Counted from the stretch's first letter, positions 16,038 through 25,272 are shown. The stretch: DNA of 64,000 nt from JAVBOW01 sp031550125 (GCA_031550125.1 JAVBOW010000005.1:56704-120703); one strand, 5' to 3'. Made by a program: numbers and translations. The notes: generated from the letters alone by a model not told the origin.

Positions 16038-17356
16038 AACGAGGCAGTTTTATGGGTGGGGGCGATGGTATCGACCGATGGGCGTGCGATCGCTAAACTT
16101 TTCGATAGAGATAGCGGCTGTGGCTTATTGGCGAACTTGCCATTGACGATAGCCATATCCCGCATAATGCTCTTGTCGAGGACACGGGCATAGTGGCGGG
16201 TCATCTTAGTATCGGAGTGGCCGAGCATCTTGGCTACGTTCTCGATGGACACACCATTAGCCAGCGCGACCGATGTGGCGAACGAGTGCCTGCCAGTATG
16301 AGTCGTTAAATGCTTTTTAATACCGCATATATCAGCCAACTCGGCGAGGTAGGCGTTCATCTTCTGGTTGCAGAGGGCGGGAAGCAATACGCCTTTGGAA
16401 AGGCAGGCGGGGTGGTCTTTGTAGCGGTCGAGTATTTCCTTTGCCGGGTCGAGCAAAGGAATATTACACATATTCTTGGTTTTCTGCCGCTTCTTCCTGA
16501 TCCAGAGTGCTTCATTGTTGTCCCTGACGATGTGTTCTTCCTTCAAACCCTTCATATCCGCAAATGAAAGTCCTGTAAAACAGCAAAATATGAAAGCATC
16601 CCGCACCTGTGCCAACCGCTCTATCTCTATCCGCTTGTCGATAATCGTCTTTATCTCGTGGTCTTCCAGGAAATCCCGGTCTACTTCTTCCAGTTTGAAG
16701 CGGATATTGACAAAAGGGTCTTTCGTAATATGCCCGTTAGCGAGGGCGATGCGGATTATCTTGCCGAAGTTTTTTAGATATTTCACGGCAGAGTTATGGC
16801 AGCACTTACGTTCAGCTTTCAGATAAAATTCATAGTCCGTGATGAATTTATGGTCTACGTCCGCGACCGGGATGTCTTTTAGTTTGTAGGCGTAGTCGAG
16901 GAAAGCCGCCGTGTGCTTGTAAGAGGTTTCATATCGCTCTACCGTGCCGGGGGCCATGCCATTGCCCGCCAGCTTATGGCATTTTTCGTTATGTTCACGG
17001 AATAGGGCTAACAGCATAATGATGGGCTTTTCGTTGCGGCCGAGGTACTTATCGACCACTTTCTGAGCCGAAATAGGCTCGCGGTCGAGTTCCATCTCGC
17101 GGTAAATCTGCATCACCCGTAGGCGAATGGTGTCCAGTCGGGCATTCAGTTCATCGTCCTTGCGGGTGTCACCTACCACCTTGCCCGCCACGGCATTCCA
17201 TTTTTTTGGGTTCACTTTGAGGTTCACGGACGTTTCAGCCCGAAAACCATTGACCGTAACGCGAAGCATCACAGGCACTTCACCATTTTTGGCGATCCTC
17301 GTTTTCTTGATGTAAAACAAGATTTTGAACGTAACTCGTTCCATACTTTTTGACAT
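16034..17356 (-). CDS. int: Tyrosine recombinase/integrase
   Basis: The protein has 440 residues: an N-terminal arm-binding domain with the Bacteroidota-type opening (FYIKKTRIAKNGEVPVMLRV), a SAM-like core-binding domain (about 110-215) and a catalytic domain. Catalytic residues seen are H353 and R356 (HTGRHSFAT), H380 (MLGHSDTK) and nucleophile Y389 (RHYARV). The first catalytic Arg position is Ser264 (FTGLSFADM), a substitution also typical of many Bacteroidales element integrases. It lies next to attR and the tRNA, and catalyses site-specific insertion and excision at the 15-base core. Confidence 0.92.
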   Translation of the reverse strand: MSKSMERVTFKILFYIKKTRIAKNGEVPVMLRVTVNGFRAETSVNLKVNPKKWNAVAGKVVGDTRKDDELNARLDTIRLRVMQIYREMELDREPISAQKVVDKYLGRNEKPIIMLLALFREHNEKCHKLAGNGMAPGTVERYETSYKHTAAFLDYAYKLKDIPVADVDHKFITDYEFYLKAERKCCHNSAVKYLKNFGKIIRIALANGHITKDPFVNIRFKLEEVDRDFLEDHEIKTIIDKRIEIERLAQVRDAFIFCCFTGLSFADMKGLKEEHIVRDNNEALWIRKKRQKTKNMCNIPLLDPAKEILDRYKDHPACLSKGVLLPALCNQKMNAYLAELADICGIKKHLTTHTGRHSFATSVALANGVSIENVAKMLGHSDTKMTRHYARVLDKSIMRDMAIVNGKFANKPQPLSLSKSLAIARPSVDTIAPTHKTASL

Positions 17357-17369
17357 TTAAAGATTAAGA

Positions 17370-17377
17370 CAAAAGTA
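17370..17377 (-). promoter_or_regulatory. Candidate -7 box of the integrase gene
   Basis: TACTTTTG on the minus strand, 13 bases before the integrase ATG at 17356. No good -33 TTTG is found at the right distance. Confidence 0.4.
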
Positions 17378-17449
17378 TGAATCGCTGGCGACAAGTGTAC
17401 TACGCAAAATACAGTAAATCAGAGAATAAGGCGCGGGACACAATAAATT

Positions 17450-17490
17450 CGGTGACATTTTTAGCACTCTGGAAAGTGTCACCGATTTTG
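17450..17490. repeat. Right-end arm-site cluster
   Basis: CGGTGACA (17450-17457) and TGTCACCG (17477-17484) are inverted copies of the same eight bases. The second is part of the 14-base TGTCACCGATTTTG shared with 9780-9793. They are probable integrase or excisionase binding sites near attR. Confidence 0.5.
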
Positions 17491-17595
17491 GCCGTTTTTG
17501 CTGCCCTAAACCGCTGTTTTTTGCTACCCGCCCAAAAACAAAAATCGCCGAGACGTCTTGAATCTCAGCGATTTTCTCAATATTGCTATGTTACC

Positions 17596-17683
<88 letters not shown>

Positions 17684-17819
17684 GGGTGCAAAAGTATAAT
17701 CTTAATTCCGTTTTTGCAAGGGTTTGTCGGGGGCTTACGTATAACTTACTTGTAATTAATAGAAATCATATTTAAAAAATTTAATAATACATGTATTATC
17801 GGTTTCTTATTTTATTTAT

Positions 17820-17827
17820 TACATTTG
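17820..17827 (+). promoter_or_regulatory. Candidate -7 box of the HU gene
   Basis: TACATTTG lies 102 bases before the ATG at 17930 in AT-rich sequence. The -33 element is not clear. Confidence 0.4.
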
Positions 17828-17929
17828 TATTTACCATGTGTTTATCAACTATTGAAAATCGTCTGATTTAGTTGATAAATTAGGATGGATCAACCAGGAA
17901 ACCGTCTAACCTAAAAATTTCCGGACACT

Positions 17930-18202
17930 ATGAATAAAGCTCAACTTGTCGACCGGATCGCCGAAGTGTCGGGTGTAACGAAGGTAAATGCGAAAAAAAG
18001 CATTGACGCGCTGACCATGATAGCTGCGGAAACCCTGCAAAAAGGCGAAAAAATAACACTTATTGGCCTTGGCACATTCAGCGTATCGGTGACTAAGGAA
18101 CGCACTGGCCGTAATCCGCGGAATGGCGCGCCGATCAGGATAGCGCCCAAAAGGGTAGTTAAATTCAAAGCGGGAAGTGAACTTTCGGGAGTGATAAAAT
18201 AA
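17930..18202 (+). CDS. hup: HU-family DNA-binding protein
   Basis: The protein has 90 residues and a full-length HU/IHF fold: MNKAQLVDRIAEVSGV, GEKITLIGLGTFSVSVTKER, then the beta-arm signature GRNPRNGAPIRI and RVVKFKAGSEL. It bends and compacts DNA as a homodimer or with a paralog. It is monocistronic, next to the tRNA-Ser integration site on the chromosomal side, with an AT-rich upstream region of about 240 bases. Confidence 0.95.
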   Translation: MNKAQLVDRIAEVSGVTKVNAKKSIDALTMIAAETLQKGEKITLIGLGTFSVSVTKERTGRNPRNGAPIRIAPKRVVKFKAGSELSGVIK

Positions 18203-18338
18203 CCGTTTAAGCCGCCGTTAAATTATTTAAGATGTTGTCCGGCATTCGTCCGGGCCGTGGCATATGTGTTGGTTTGCCTGATTTCATGAAGCGGAGGGTT
18301 TGATTGTTTGTATGCATATAATCTAATAGGCTTAAGTG

Positions 18339-18436
18339 CGTTAATCTGACGCACGATATGCGTGGCGTAGTTGTCGTAAGGCCTGCCGCTTTTCCGCGCC
18401 ACGTTTTTGACTCCGCTATTTTTCAGACTGATCCGA
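18339..18436. repeat. Degenerate copy of the intergenic nested-hairpin repeat
   Basis: CTGACGCACGATATGCG and the following GTAGTTGTCGTAAGGC resemble the module end seen at 53.4-53.9 kb; TTTTTCAGACTGATCC resembles the outer boundary at 38.5 kb. The gap 18203-18789 holds no gene. Besides this repeat it contains the exbB promoter and leader. Confidence 0.5.
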
Positions 18437-18613
18437 ATGCGTATTTTTTATACCAAGCTTGTGCCGGGGGGTCTGTTTTCCGTAAATAGCCTTCAAATTG
18501 CCCTAAAAACCGTTTAGCGATACGCATAAAATGATTTGGCGTGGAAATTTGGCTGGATTCCAAGACCGATCCCCTTTTTTCGTACAGATACCTTAAATAA
18601 AGGAGTATCGCTG

Positions 18614-18644
18614 TTTGGAAAATAAAAAATACTTCGTAACTTTG
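18614..18644 (+). promoter_or_regulatory. Promoter of the exbB-exbD operon
   Basis: TTTG (18614-18617), a 19-base spacer and TAACTTTG (18637-18644) match the Bacteroidota -33/-7 consensus well. The leader to the ATG at 18790 would be about 140 bases, long enough for control elements, though none was recognised. Confidence 0.65.
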
Positions 18645-18789
18645 ATCCTGTATTCGCCCATTTCTGTTCCTGTTTGTATTGGGAAGGCCTTCGTCGGCGG
18701 GCTTTGTACCGTTGGGAGGTGTTGTGTGGAGATTCAGATAACCCAAAATGAAAATAACTCAAAACGAACTAATTAACTTTAACAACACC

Positions 18790-19575
18790 ATGAAAAAACT
18801 TTTTCTGATCCTTTCAGTTGCAGGCTTTCTCAGCCTGGGTACTGTGAATGTTTACGCCCAAGACCAGGATGCCGCCGCCACCGAGCAGGTTGCCCAGGAC
18901 GAAGCGGCAACTGTCAATCCTGAGACCGATGTCGAAGGTAAACCCATGCACCAGGTGCTGAAACAGAAATTCCTCGAGGGAGGCGCAGGCTGGATGGCTC
19001 CTATCCTTCTGTGTCTTATTCTCGGTCTGGCTATTGTTATCGAGCGTATCATCTACCTGAACCTTTCTACCGTAAATACAAAGAAACTTATCGCCAAGGT
19101 TGAGGCTGCCATCAGCGAAGGCGGTATCGAGGCTGCCAAAGAGGTATGCCGCAACACTTCCGGCCCGGTTGCCAGCATTTTCTACCAGGGTTTGAGCCGT
19201 TTCAGCGAAGGTATAGACGTGGTTGAGAAGACCGTCGTATCCTACGGTTCGGTGCAAATGGGCCAAATGGGTATGGGTCTTACCTGGATATCGCTTTTCA
19301 TTGCCCTTGCGCCCATGTTGGGCTTCATGGGTACGGTTGTGGGTATGGTTGACGCCTTCGACGCCATCCAGGCTGCGGGCGATATCTCCCCGGCCCTCGT
19401 TGCCGGCGGTATCAAAGTGGCCCTTTTGACCACCCTGCTGGGTCTTATCGCCGCCGTGATCCTTCAGCTGTTCTACAACTATATCGTTTCGAAGATCGAC
19501 TCGCTGACCGTTGCCATGGAAGACAGCTCGATCACCCTGATCGATATCCTCACCAAGTTCAATAACAAGAAGTAA
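18790..19575 (+). CDS. exbB: ExbB/TolQ/MotA proton-channel family protein
   Basis: The protein has 261 residues from the ATG at 18790. The N-terminus is MKKLFLILSVAGFLSLGTVN followed by an exported acidic region, then three membrane segments: MAPILLCLILGLAIVIERII, the family core ALAPMLGFMGTVVGMVDAFD, and KVALLTTLLGLIAAVILQLF. ExbB forms the inner-membrane pentamer that, with ExbD, powers TonB-dependent outer-membrane transport using the proton gradient. An in-frame ATG at 18748 would place 14 hydrophilic residues before the signal-like segment, so I prefer 18790. It is first of a four-gene operon. Confidence 0.92.
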   Translation: MKKLFLILSVAGFLSLGTVNVYAQDQDAAATEQVAQDEAATVNPETDVEGKPMHQVLKQKFLEGGAGWMAPILLCLILGLAIVIERIIYLNLSTVNTKKLIAKVEAAISEGGIEAAKEVCRNTSGPVASIFYQGLSRFSEGIDVVEKTVVSYGSVQMGQMGMGLTWISLFIALAPMLGFMGTVVGMVDAFDAIQAAGDISPALVAGGIKVALLTTLLGLIAAVILQLFYNYIVSKIDSLTVAMEDSSITLIDILTKFNNKK

Positions 19576-19584
19576 TCTTAGAAT

Positions 19585-19995
19585 ATGCAGAAGTTTCTTG
19601 CCATATTAAGGTATACTCTGCTGGCTGTTTCGGCATTGCTCGTACTCGGGTGGGTGTTGTTCATGCCGTCGGAGAGTGTGGATTCGATGCTTTACTGGTG
19701 CTACGCGCTGCTGTTTGCGGCCATAGCCCTGATCATCATTCTGCCGTTGGTCAATATGATTAAAAATCCCAAGGGCGCAGTGCGCTCCATGGTCGGGCTG
19801 GTTATAGTTGTCGTGCTGAGTGCGGTTTTCTATGCCATGGGCAGCGATACTCCGGTGCCTAACTCGGGAGGCGGAGTATTTGATGATCCCTTGACGCTTA
19901 AAATAAGCGATATGGGCCTTTATTTGACTTATGTCGCCATGGCGGCTACGATAATTGTCGCCGTCGGCGGTGAAATAAGGAACTCCTTCAAGTAA
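19585..19995 (+). CDS. Small membrane protein between exbB and exbD
   Basis: The protein has 136 residues with about four membrane segments (around 7-26, 36-56, 68-84 and 112-130) and little soluble sequence. It is 9 bases after exbB and 24 bases before exbD. A similar uncharacterised membrane protein commonly occupies this position in Bacteroidales exb operons. It is presumably an accessory of the ExbB/ExbD motor. No catalytic motif is seen. Confidence 0.75.
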   Translation: MQKFLAILRYTLLAVSALLVLGWVLFMPSESVDSMLYWCYALLFAAIALIIILPLVNMIKNPKGAVRSMVGLVIVVVLSAVFYAMGSDTPVPNSGGGVFDDPLTLKISDMGLYLTYVAMAATIIVAVGGEIRNSFK

Positions 19996-20019
19996 GAGAG
20001 ACCAATAACACGCGAAAAC

Positions 20020-20601
20020 ATGCAAAGGAAAACACCGGAAGTCAATGCGGGTTCGATGGCGGATATCGCCTTCCTGCTTCTGATATTCTTCCTGGTAGCC
20101 ACCACAATGAATGTCGACTCGGGTATACAGCGGATACTTCCCCCTATGCCCGAAGACGAACAGAAGGAGCAACCTATGGACATTAAGCAACGCAACGTCC
20201 TGCTCGTTTATGTTTCGAAATTCGACAACATAATGGTTGGCGGCCAGAGGATGGATATATCGGAGCTTAAGGATAAAGCGAAAAATTTCGTCCTCAATCC
20301 GGCTAACGACGAGAGCCTGCCCGAAAAAGAGGTGGTGGACATTGAGAATTTTGGAAAATATCCCGTCAGCAAGGGCGTGATATCCCTCCAGAATGACCGG
20401 GGTACCAGCTACGACCTCTATATAAGAGTGCAGAACGAACTTACCAGAGCGTTCAACGAGATCCGCGACGAAGTATCGGCTGCGAAATTCAACGGACGGA
20501 AGTTCTACGATCTTCCCGAGAAGGAGCGTATAGCAGTCCAAAAGGCTGTGCCGCTGAAGATATCGGAAGCCGAACCGCGTAATATAGAAGGAGGGAAATA
20601 G
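20020..20601 (+). CDS. exbD: ExbD/TolR family biopolymer transport protein (first)
   Basis: The protein has 193 residues. The N-terminal segment NAGSMADIAFLLLIFFLVAT contains the membrane helix with the conserved Asp used for proton flow. The rest is periplasmic, with a long insertion rich in charged residues (about 45-130) not found in short ExbD proteins. It works with ExbB and TonB. It is followed by a second exbD after 2 bases, the normal Bacteroidota arrangement. Confidence 0.9.
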   Translation: MQRKTPEVNAGSMADIAFLLLIFFLVATTMNVDSGIQRILPPMPEDEQKEQPMDIKQRNVLLVYVSKFDNIMVGGQRMDISELKDKAKNFVLNPANDESLPEKEVVDIENFGKYPVSKGVISLQNDRGTSYDLYIRVQNELTRAFNEIRDEVSAAKFNGRKFYDLPEKERIAVQKAVPLKISEAEPRNIEGGK

Positions 20602-20603
20602 CT

Positions 20604-21074
20604 ATGGCAGTAATGAGAAAAAAGGGAGATAAAGAAACTCCCGCCATATCGACGGCATCACTGCCCGACGTTATCTTCATGATACTGTTCTTCTTCATGG
20701 TATCTACCACCATGCGCGAACAGGATATGCTTGTGCGTTTCACCCTGCCTACTGCGAGCGAAGTGCAAAAACTGGAGAAGAAATCGCTGGTGAGCTACAT
20801 CTACATTGGCCCCCCGGTTCCATCGATGCAGGGCCGTTTCGGTACGGCTCCGCGTATCCAGCTTAACGACAGTTATCGCCAGCCACGCGACATCCTGGAA
20901 TTCGTAGCCTCCGAGCGCGATAAACTCAGCGAGTCCGACCGCGCGTCGATGACCATCTCCTTGAAGGCCGATAATCAGATCCGTATGGGTATGATCACCG
21001 ATATCAAGCAGGAGCTGAGAAGGGCCCAAGCCCTTAAGATAAGCTACACCGCCATGAAAGGCCGCGCCCAATAG
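20604..21074 (+). CDS. exbD: ExbD/TolR family biopolymer transport protein (second)
   Basis: The protein has 156 residues with the ExbD helix signature STASLPDVIFMILFFFMVST (conserved Asp in LPDVIF), then a periplasmic domain ending in ALKISYTAMKGRAQ. It is shorter than the first ExbD and probably forms a heterodimer with it in the ExbB channel. It is the last gene of the operon, with a terminator 24 bases downstream. Confidence 0.9.
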   Translation: MAVMRKKGDKETPAISTASLPDVIFMILFFFMVSTTMREQDMLVRFTLPTASEVQKLEKKSLVSYIYIGPPVPSMQGRFGTAPRIQLNDSYRQPRDILEFVASERDKLSESDRASMTISLKADNQIRMGMITDIKQELRRAQALKISYTAMKGRAQ

Positions 21075-21097
21075 CAGGCTTTAGTGATGAAATATCC

Positions 21098-21135
21098 GAA
21101 GCAGTGCCGCCCATTCCGGCGGCACTGCTTTTTTA
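21098..21135 (+). terminator. Terminator of the exb operon
   Basis: AGCAGTGCCGCC pairs with GGCGGCACTGCT, followed by a run of T (CTTTTTTA). It is a typical intrinsic terminator just after the second exbD. Confidence 0.85.
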
Positions 21136-21153
21136 TGGCCGGCGTGAACTGCG

Positions 21154-21475
21154 GACCGGTCTCAATTATATGATGCGCGATACGCACGGTGTCGTTACCG
21201 TAAGACGCAGCGTTTTCTCGCGTCACGTATATTAACGCCAATCTGTTTTTCGGACCGATCCTCTTTTTCATCTCAAATCCTCCGGACTTTAGTCCGCATC
21301 CGGTTGAAATCCGGACGACAAGCAAAGCCGACGAACGAAGTGGGGGCAAATCCGATGGTATTTTTGTTTGGCTTTGCCGGGCGGGGAGGAGGAAAAAGGG
21401 TGCATGCCGGTTAAGCCTTGACGCACGCTATGCGCAGCCAACATATAATTGAAACAGATCCGGATATATAACAGA
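21154..21475. repeat. Intergenic repeat bounded by inverted ends
   Basis: It begins with ACCGGTCTCAATTATATG (21154 onward), and near 21424-21475 ends in the reverse complement of the same boundary (ATGCGCAGCCAACATATAATTG). The interior has GGACTTTAGTCC (21286-21297) and other diverged module pieces. This is the family described at 53.4 kb. No gene is present between 21075 and 21562. Confidence 0.6.
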
Positions 21476-21500
21476 GCCAGACCTTGGTTATCGGGACTGA

Positions 21501-21543
21501 AAAATAAGCGAGGCACGGAAATTTTCCGTGCCTCGCTTATTTT
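21501..21543. terminator. Perfect 21-base-stem terminator at the 3' end of nifJ
   Basis: The arms 21501-21521 and 21523-21543 are exact reverse complements around one central base, with A-run and T-run ends. It lies 20 bases after the nifJ stop and can act on both strands. Confidence 0.85.
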
Positions 21544-21562
21544 TATCATGAAGGGGAGGGTA

Positions 21563-24500
21563 TTACTCCTCTTTCTTCTCGAAGTTCATATTAGCCATTC
21601 TTATATAGCTGTCGTAGCGCCATTTGGCGTTGGCTTCCGCCGCGGTGAAAAGTTCGGTCGCTTCGGTGGGGAAGGATTTTTTGAGCGACGTGTAACGCAC
21701 CTCGTTGTTGATGAAATCCTGGAATTTGGTCCAATCGGGTTCTTTGGAATCCATCGTGAAAGGATTCTTGCCCTGGTCTATCAGCGTGGGGTTGTAGCGC
21801 CACATCTGCCAGTAGCCGCATTCAACCGCTTTTTTCTCGGTTATTTGCGACATGCCCATGCCTCCCTTGATGCCGTGGTTTATACAGGGGGCGTAAGCTA
21901 TGATGAGCGACGGCCCGTCGTATGCCTCGGCCTCCTTGATGGCCTGGAAGTACTGGTTGTGGTTGGCTCCCATAGCAACCTGGGCTACGTAGACGTAACC
22001 GTAGGTCATTGCTATGGCGCCTAAGTCTTTCTTGCGTATACGCTTGCCTGCCGTGGCGAATTTGGCCACTGCGCCCACGGGGGTGGCTTTAGACGACTGG
22101 CCGCCGGTGTTGGAGTACACCTCGGTGTCCATTACGAGTATGTTGACGTTCTCTCCCGAGGCGATTACGTGGTCGAGGCCGCCGAAACCTATGTCGTATG
22201 CCCAGCCGTCGCCGCCGAAGATCCATGTGGAGCGCTTGGGCAGATATTGCTTCATCGCGAGGATATCCTTGCATGTGCCGCAGCCGCACGTCTCCATCAT
22301 CGGAACGAGCCTGTCGGTAACTTCGGCGCATTTGGCGCTGTCGTTACGACCGTCTATCCACTCCTGCATGGCGGCTTTCAGCTCGGGCGAGCATTTCTGG
22401 CAGTTGGCGATGGCGTCGGCCATCTTGGCGGCCAGACCGTCGCGCAGCTTCTCCGCGCCTATGTTTATACCCAGGCCGAATTCGGCGTTGTCCTCGAAGA
22501 GCGAGTTGGCCCATGCCGGTCCGCAACCCTGCTTGTTCTTGCAGTAGGGCGTGGAGGGGGCGGAGCCGCCGTAGATCGACGAGCAGCCCGTGGCGTTTGC
22601 TACGACCATGCGGTCGCCGAAGAGTTGGGTGATGGCCTTGATGTAAGGCGTCTCGCCGCAGCCTGCGCAAGCTCCCGAAAATTCGAATAGGGGTTGTGAG
22701 AACTGACTGTTCTTTACCGTCTTGGTCTTGTCCACAACGGTGTCTTTGTAGCCTACCTTGTGATGCATGTATTCCCAGCGTCCTATCTCGGCCTGTTGGG
22801 CTTCGAGCGGTTTCATCTCCAGCGCTTTGGTGGGCGACGGGCAGATGTTGGCGCAGTTGCCGCAACCAGTACAGTCGAGGGCGCTCACCTGTATGCGGAA
22901 ATTGTATTCCTTGGTAGCTCCGGCTCCTTTGATCGTCACCGTGCCTTCGGGAGCTGCGGCTGCCTCGGCGTCGGTGAGCAGGAAGGGGCGGATGGCTGCG
23001 TGGGGGCAGACGTAGGCGCACTGGTTGCACTGGATACAGTTGGCGCTCTGCCATTGGGGGATGTTGACGGCTATGCCGCGCTTCTCCCATGCCGACGTGC
23101 CGTTGTCCCACGTGCCGTCTTCGCGGCCGGTGAAGGCGCTCACGGGCAGGCTGTCGCCTTCAAGGCCGTTGATCACCTCCACGATGTCGGTGATGAATGC
23201 GGGAGCGTCTTTCTTCGCGGCGGCCTTGACCTCCATTTTGGCCCATTCGGCCGGAACGTCGACTTTGGTTACCGCACCGCCTTTGTCTACGGCGGCATAG
23301 TTCATTTTTACGATGTCCTCGCCTTTGTTGCCGTAGGATTTGAGTATGAATTTCTTCATCTCCTCGACGGCCTTGTCGTAGGGTATCACGTTGGCCACCT
23401 TAAAGAAGGCGCTCTGCATGATTGTGTTGGTACGGTTGCCCAACCCTATCTCGGCGGCCAGCGCCGTGGCGTTGATTATATAGAAGTTGATCTTATGCTC
23501 GGCGAGGTATTTCTTCATGTCGTCGGGCAGGTGCTTTTTGGTCTCTTCGGCGTCCCATATGCTGTTGAGCAGGAACGTTCCGCCGTCCTTGAGTCCCTTC
23601 AGCAGATCGTATTTACCGAGGTACGACGGTACGTGGCAGGCCACGAAATCGGGCGTGTTGACCAGGTAGGGCGAGCGGATAGGTTTGTCGCCGAAACGCA
23701 GGTGCGATGAGGTGTAACCGCCCGATTTTTTCGAGTCGTATGAGAAATAGGCCTGGCAGTATTTATCCGTCGTTTCGCCTATGATCTTGATGGAGTTTTT
23801 GTTGGCTCCCACCGTGCCGTCGGCGCCGAGTCCTATGAAACGGGCTTCGAAAGTGCCTGCCGGTGCGAGGCTGATCTCTTTGCCCACCGGCAGCGAGAGG
23901 AACGTCACGTCGTCCACGATACCCACCGTGAAGTGGTCTTTCGGCTCGTTCATCTTCAGGTTGTCGAACACGGCCACTATTTGCGCCGGAGTGGTGTCTT
24001 TGGACGATAGTCCGTAACGCCCGGCCACCACTACGGGAGCGCCGGCCTTGCCGTAGAACAGCTCCTTGACGTCCATGAAGAGGGGGTCGCCGTTGGCTCC
24101 CGGCTCCTTGGTGCGGTCGAGTACGCAGATGCGCTTGGCCGAGGCGGGGACTGCCTGGAAGAAATATTTGGCCGAGAAGGGGCGGTAGAGGTGTACCGAC
24201 ACGAGTCCCACTTTCTCGCCTTTTGCCATGAGGTGGTCTATGGTCTCCTTGATGGTTTCGGTTACCGAACCCATGGCGATCACCACATTCTCCGCATCGG
24301 GAGCGCCGTAATAGGTGAAGGGTTTGTATTCGCGGCCGGTGACCTTGCCTATCTGGCTCATGGCTTCGGCCACCAGGTCGGGGATGGCGTTATAGAATTT
24401 GTTGGACGCTTCGCGGCTCTGGAAGTAGATGTCGGGGTTTTGGGCCGTGCCTCGCGTCTCAGGACTCTGCGGATTCAGGGCGCGGGCGCGGAAGGCGGCC

Positions 24501-25102
24501 AGGGCCTCTTTGTCGAGCAGGGGGGCCAGGTCGGCCTCTTCCAACAACTCTATCTTCTGTATCTCGTGCGATGTGCGGAAGCCGTCGAAAAAGTGCAGGA
24601 ACGGGATGCGCGACTTGAGCGACACGAGGTGCGCCACTCCGGCCAGATCCATTACCTCCTGCACGCTTCCCGTAGCCAGCATGGCGAAGCCCGTCTGGCG
24701 GGTTGCCATAACGTCCTGATGGTCGCCGAAGATCGAGAGGGCCTGTGCGGCCAGAGCGCGCGCCGAGACGTGCATAACGCCCGGGAGCAGTTCGCCCGCG
24801 ATCTTGTACATGTTGGGGATCATCAGCAACAGTCCCTGCGAAGCGGTGAAGGTGGTGGAAAGCGCGCCGGACTGCAGCGAACCGTGCAGAGCGCCCGCAG
24901 CGCCCGCTTCGGATTGCATCTCCACGACGCGTACCGTCTCGCCGAAGATGTTCTTACGGCCTTTGGCGGCCCACTCGTCGGCATACTCGGCCATCGTCGA
25001 AGAGGGTGTGATGGGGTATATGGCGGCCACCTCGCTGAACATGTAGGCTATGTGCGCCGCGGCGTAGTTCCCGTCACAGGTAATGAATTTTTTCTTTGCC
25101 AT
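21563..25102 (-). CDS. nifJ: Pyruvate:ferredoxin (flavodoxin) oxidoreductase
   Basis: The protein has 1179 residues, the full length of single-chain homodimeric PFOR. It oxidises pyruvate with CoA to acetyl-CoA and CO2, reducing ferredoxin. Domains in order: TPP pyrimidine-binding domain (opening CDGNYAAAHIAYMFSEVAAI), gamma domain, two [4Fe-4S] ferredoxin motifs (CIQCNQCAYVCP and CTGCGNCANICP), and a C-terminal TPP-binding domain with CAGCGETPYIK and ANATGCSSIYGG. The cofactor segment GDGWAYDIGFGGLDHV is present. It is monocistronic and cytoplasmic, and central to anaerobic fermentation feeding acetate, H2 or propionate routes. Confidence 0.97.
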   Translation of the reverse strand: MAKKKFITCDGNYAAAHIAYMFSEVAAIYPITPSSTMAEYADEWAAKGRKNIFGETVRVVEMQSEAGAAGALHGSLQSGALSTTFTASQGLLLMIPNMYKIAGELLPGVMHVSARALAAQALSIFGDHQDVMATRQTGFAMLATGSVQEVMDLAGVAHLVSLKSRIPFLHFFDGFRTSHEIQKIELLEEADLAPLLDKEALAAFRARALNPQSPETRGTAQNPDIYFQSREASNKFYNAIPDLVAEAMSQIGKVTGREYKPFTYYGAPDAENVVIAMGSVTETIKETIDHLMAKGEKVGLVSVHLYRPFSAKYFFQAVPASAKRICVLDRTKEPGANGDPLFMDVKELFYGKAGAPVVVAGRYGLSSKDTTPAQIVAVFDNLKMNEPKDHFTVGIVDDVTFLSLPVGKEISLAPAGTFEARFIGLGADGTVGANKNSIKIIGETTDKYCQAYFSYDSKKSGGYTSSHLRFGDKPIRSPYLVNTPDFVACHVPSYLGKYDLLKGLKDGGTFLLNSIWDAEETKKHLPDDMKKYLAEHKINFYIINATALAAEIGLGNRTNTIMQSAFFKVANVIPYDKAVEEMKKFILKSYGNKGEDIVKMNYAAVDKGGAVTKVDVPAEWAKMEVKAAAKKDAPAFITDIVEVINGLEGDSLPVSAFTGREDGTWDNGTSAWEKRGIAVNIPQWQSANCIQCNQCAYVCPHAAIRPFLLTDAEAAAAPEGTVTIKGAGATKEYNFRIQVSALDCTGCGNCANICPSPTKALEMKPLEAQQAEIGRWEYMHHKVGYKDTVVDKTKTVKNSQFSQPLFEFSGACAGCGETPYIKAITQLFGDRMVVANATGCSSIYGGSAPSTPYCKNKQGCGPAWANSLFEDNAEFGLGINIGAEKLRDGLAAKMADAIANCQKCSPELKAAMQEWIDGRNDSAKCAEVTDRLVPMMETCGCGTCKDILAMKQYLPKRSTWIFGGDGWAYDIGFGGLDHVIASGENVNILVMDTEVYSNTGGQSSKATPVGAVAKFATAGKRIRKKDLGAIAMTYGYVYVAQVAMGANHNQYFQAIKEAEAYDGPSLIIAYAPCINHGIKGGMGMSQITEKKAVECGYWQMWRYNPTLIDQGKNPFTMDSKEPDWTKFQDFINNEVRYTSLKKSFPTEATELFTAAEANAKWRYDSYIRMANMNFEKKEE

Positions 25103-25153
25103 CGTTAGAATTTATATTTGTTGTTGTAATTTCAAGTCGGTATACGGCCGATG

Positions 25154-25161
25154 CAAAGATA
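25154..25161 (-). promoter_or_regulatory. Candidate -7 box of nifJ
   Basis: TATCTTTG on the minus strand, 51 bases before the nifJ ATG. No clear -33 TTTG. Confidence 0.45.
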
Positions 25162-25235
25162 GCCGATTTTTATTAAAATTCGACGCACGCTCACTATAAA
25201 TAGCGGCGCAGGATACAAAACATGTGGAATTTGAC

Positions 25236-25243
25236 TATTTTTG
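25236..25243 (+). promoter_or_regulatory. -7 box that helps decide the mtgA start
   Basis: TATTTTTG followed by CGGC is a strong -7-like box. It lies inside the longest mtgA frame (ATG 25222), so transcription from it would exclude that ATG and favour GTG at 25273. The -33 box is weak. Confidence 0.45.
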
Positions 25244-25272
25244 CGGCAATTCAATCGGATTCCTGGGCAAAA

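Noticed and set aside
18423..18746. Minus-strand frame of 107 codons before exbB
   Set aside because: It covers a diverged repeat and the exb promoter, has no recognisable domain and uses low-similarity codons; probably chance.
18650..18789. Riboswitch in the long exbB leader
   Set aside because: The leader is about 140 bases, but I could not find the conserved core of any riboswitch class.
24191..25108. 305-codon plus-strand frame opposite nifJ
   Set aside because: It is the antisense shadow of a highly conserved gene in GC-rich DNA, with no own domain.
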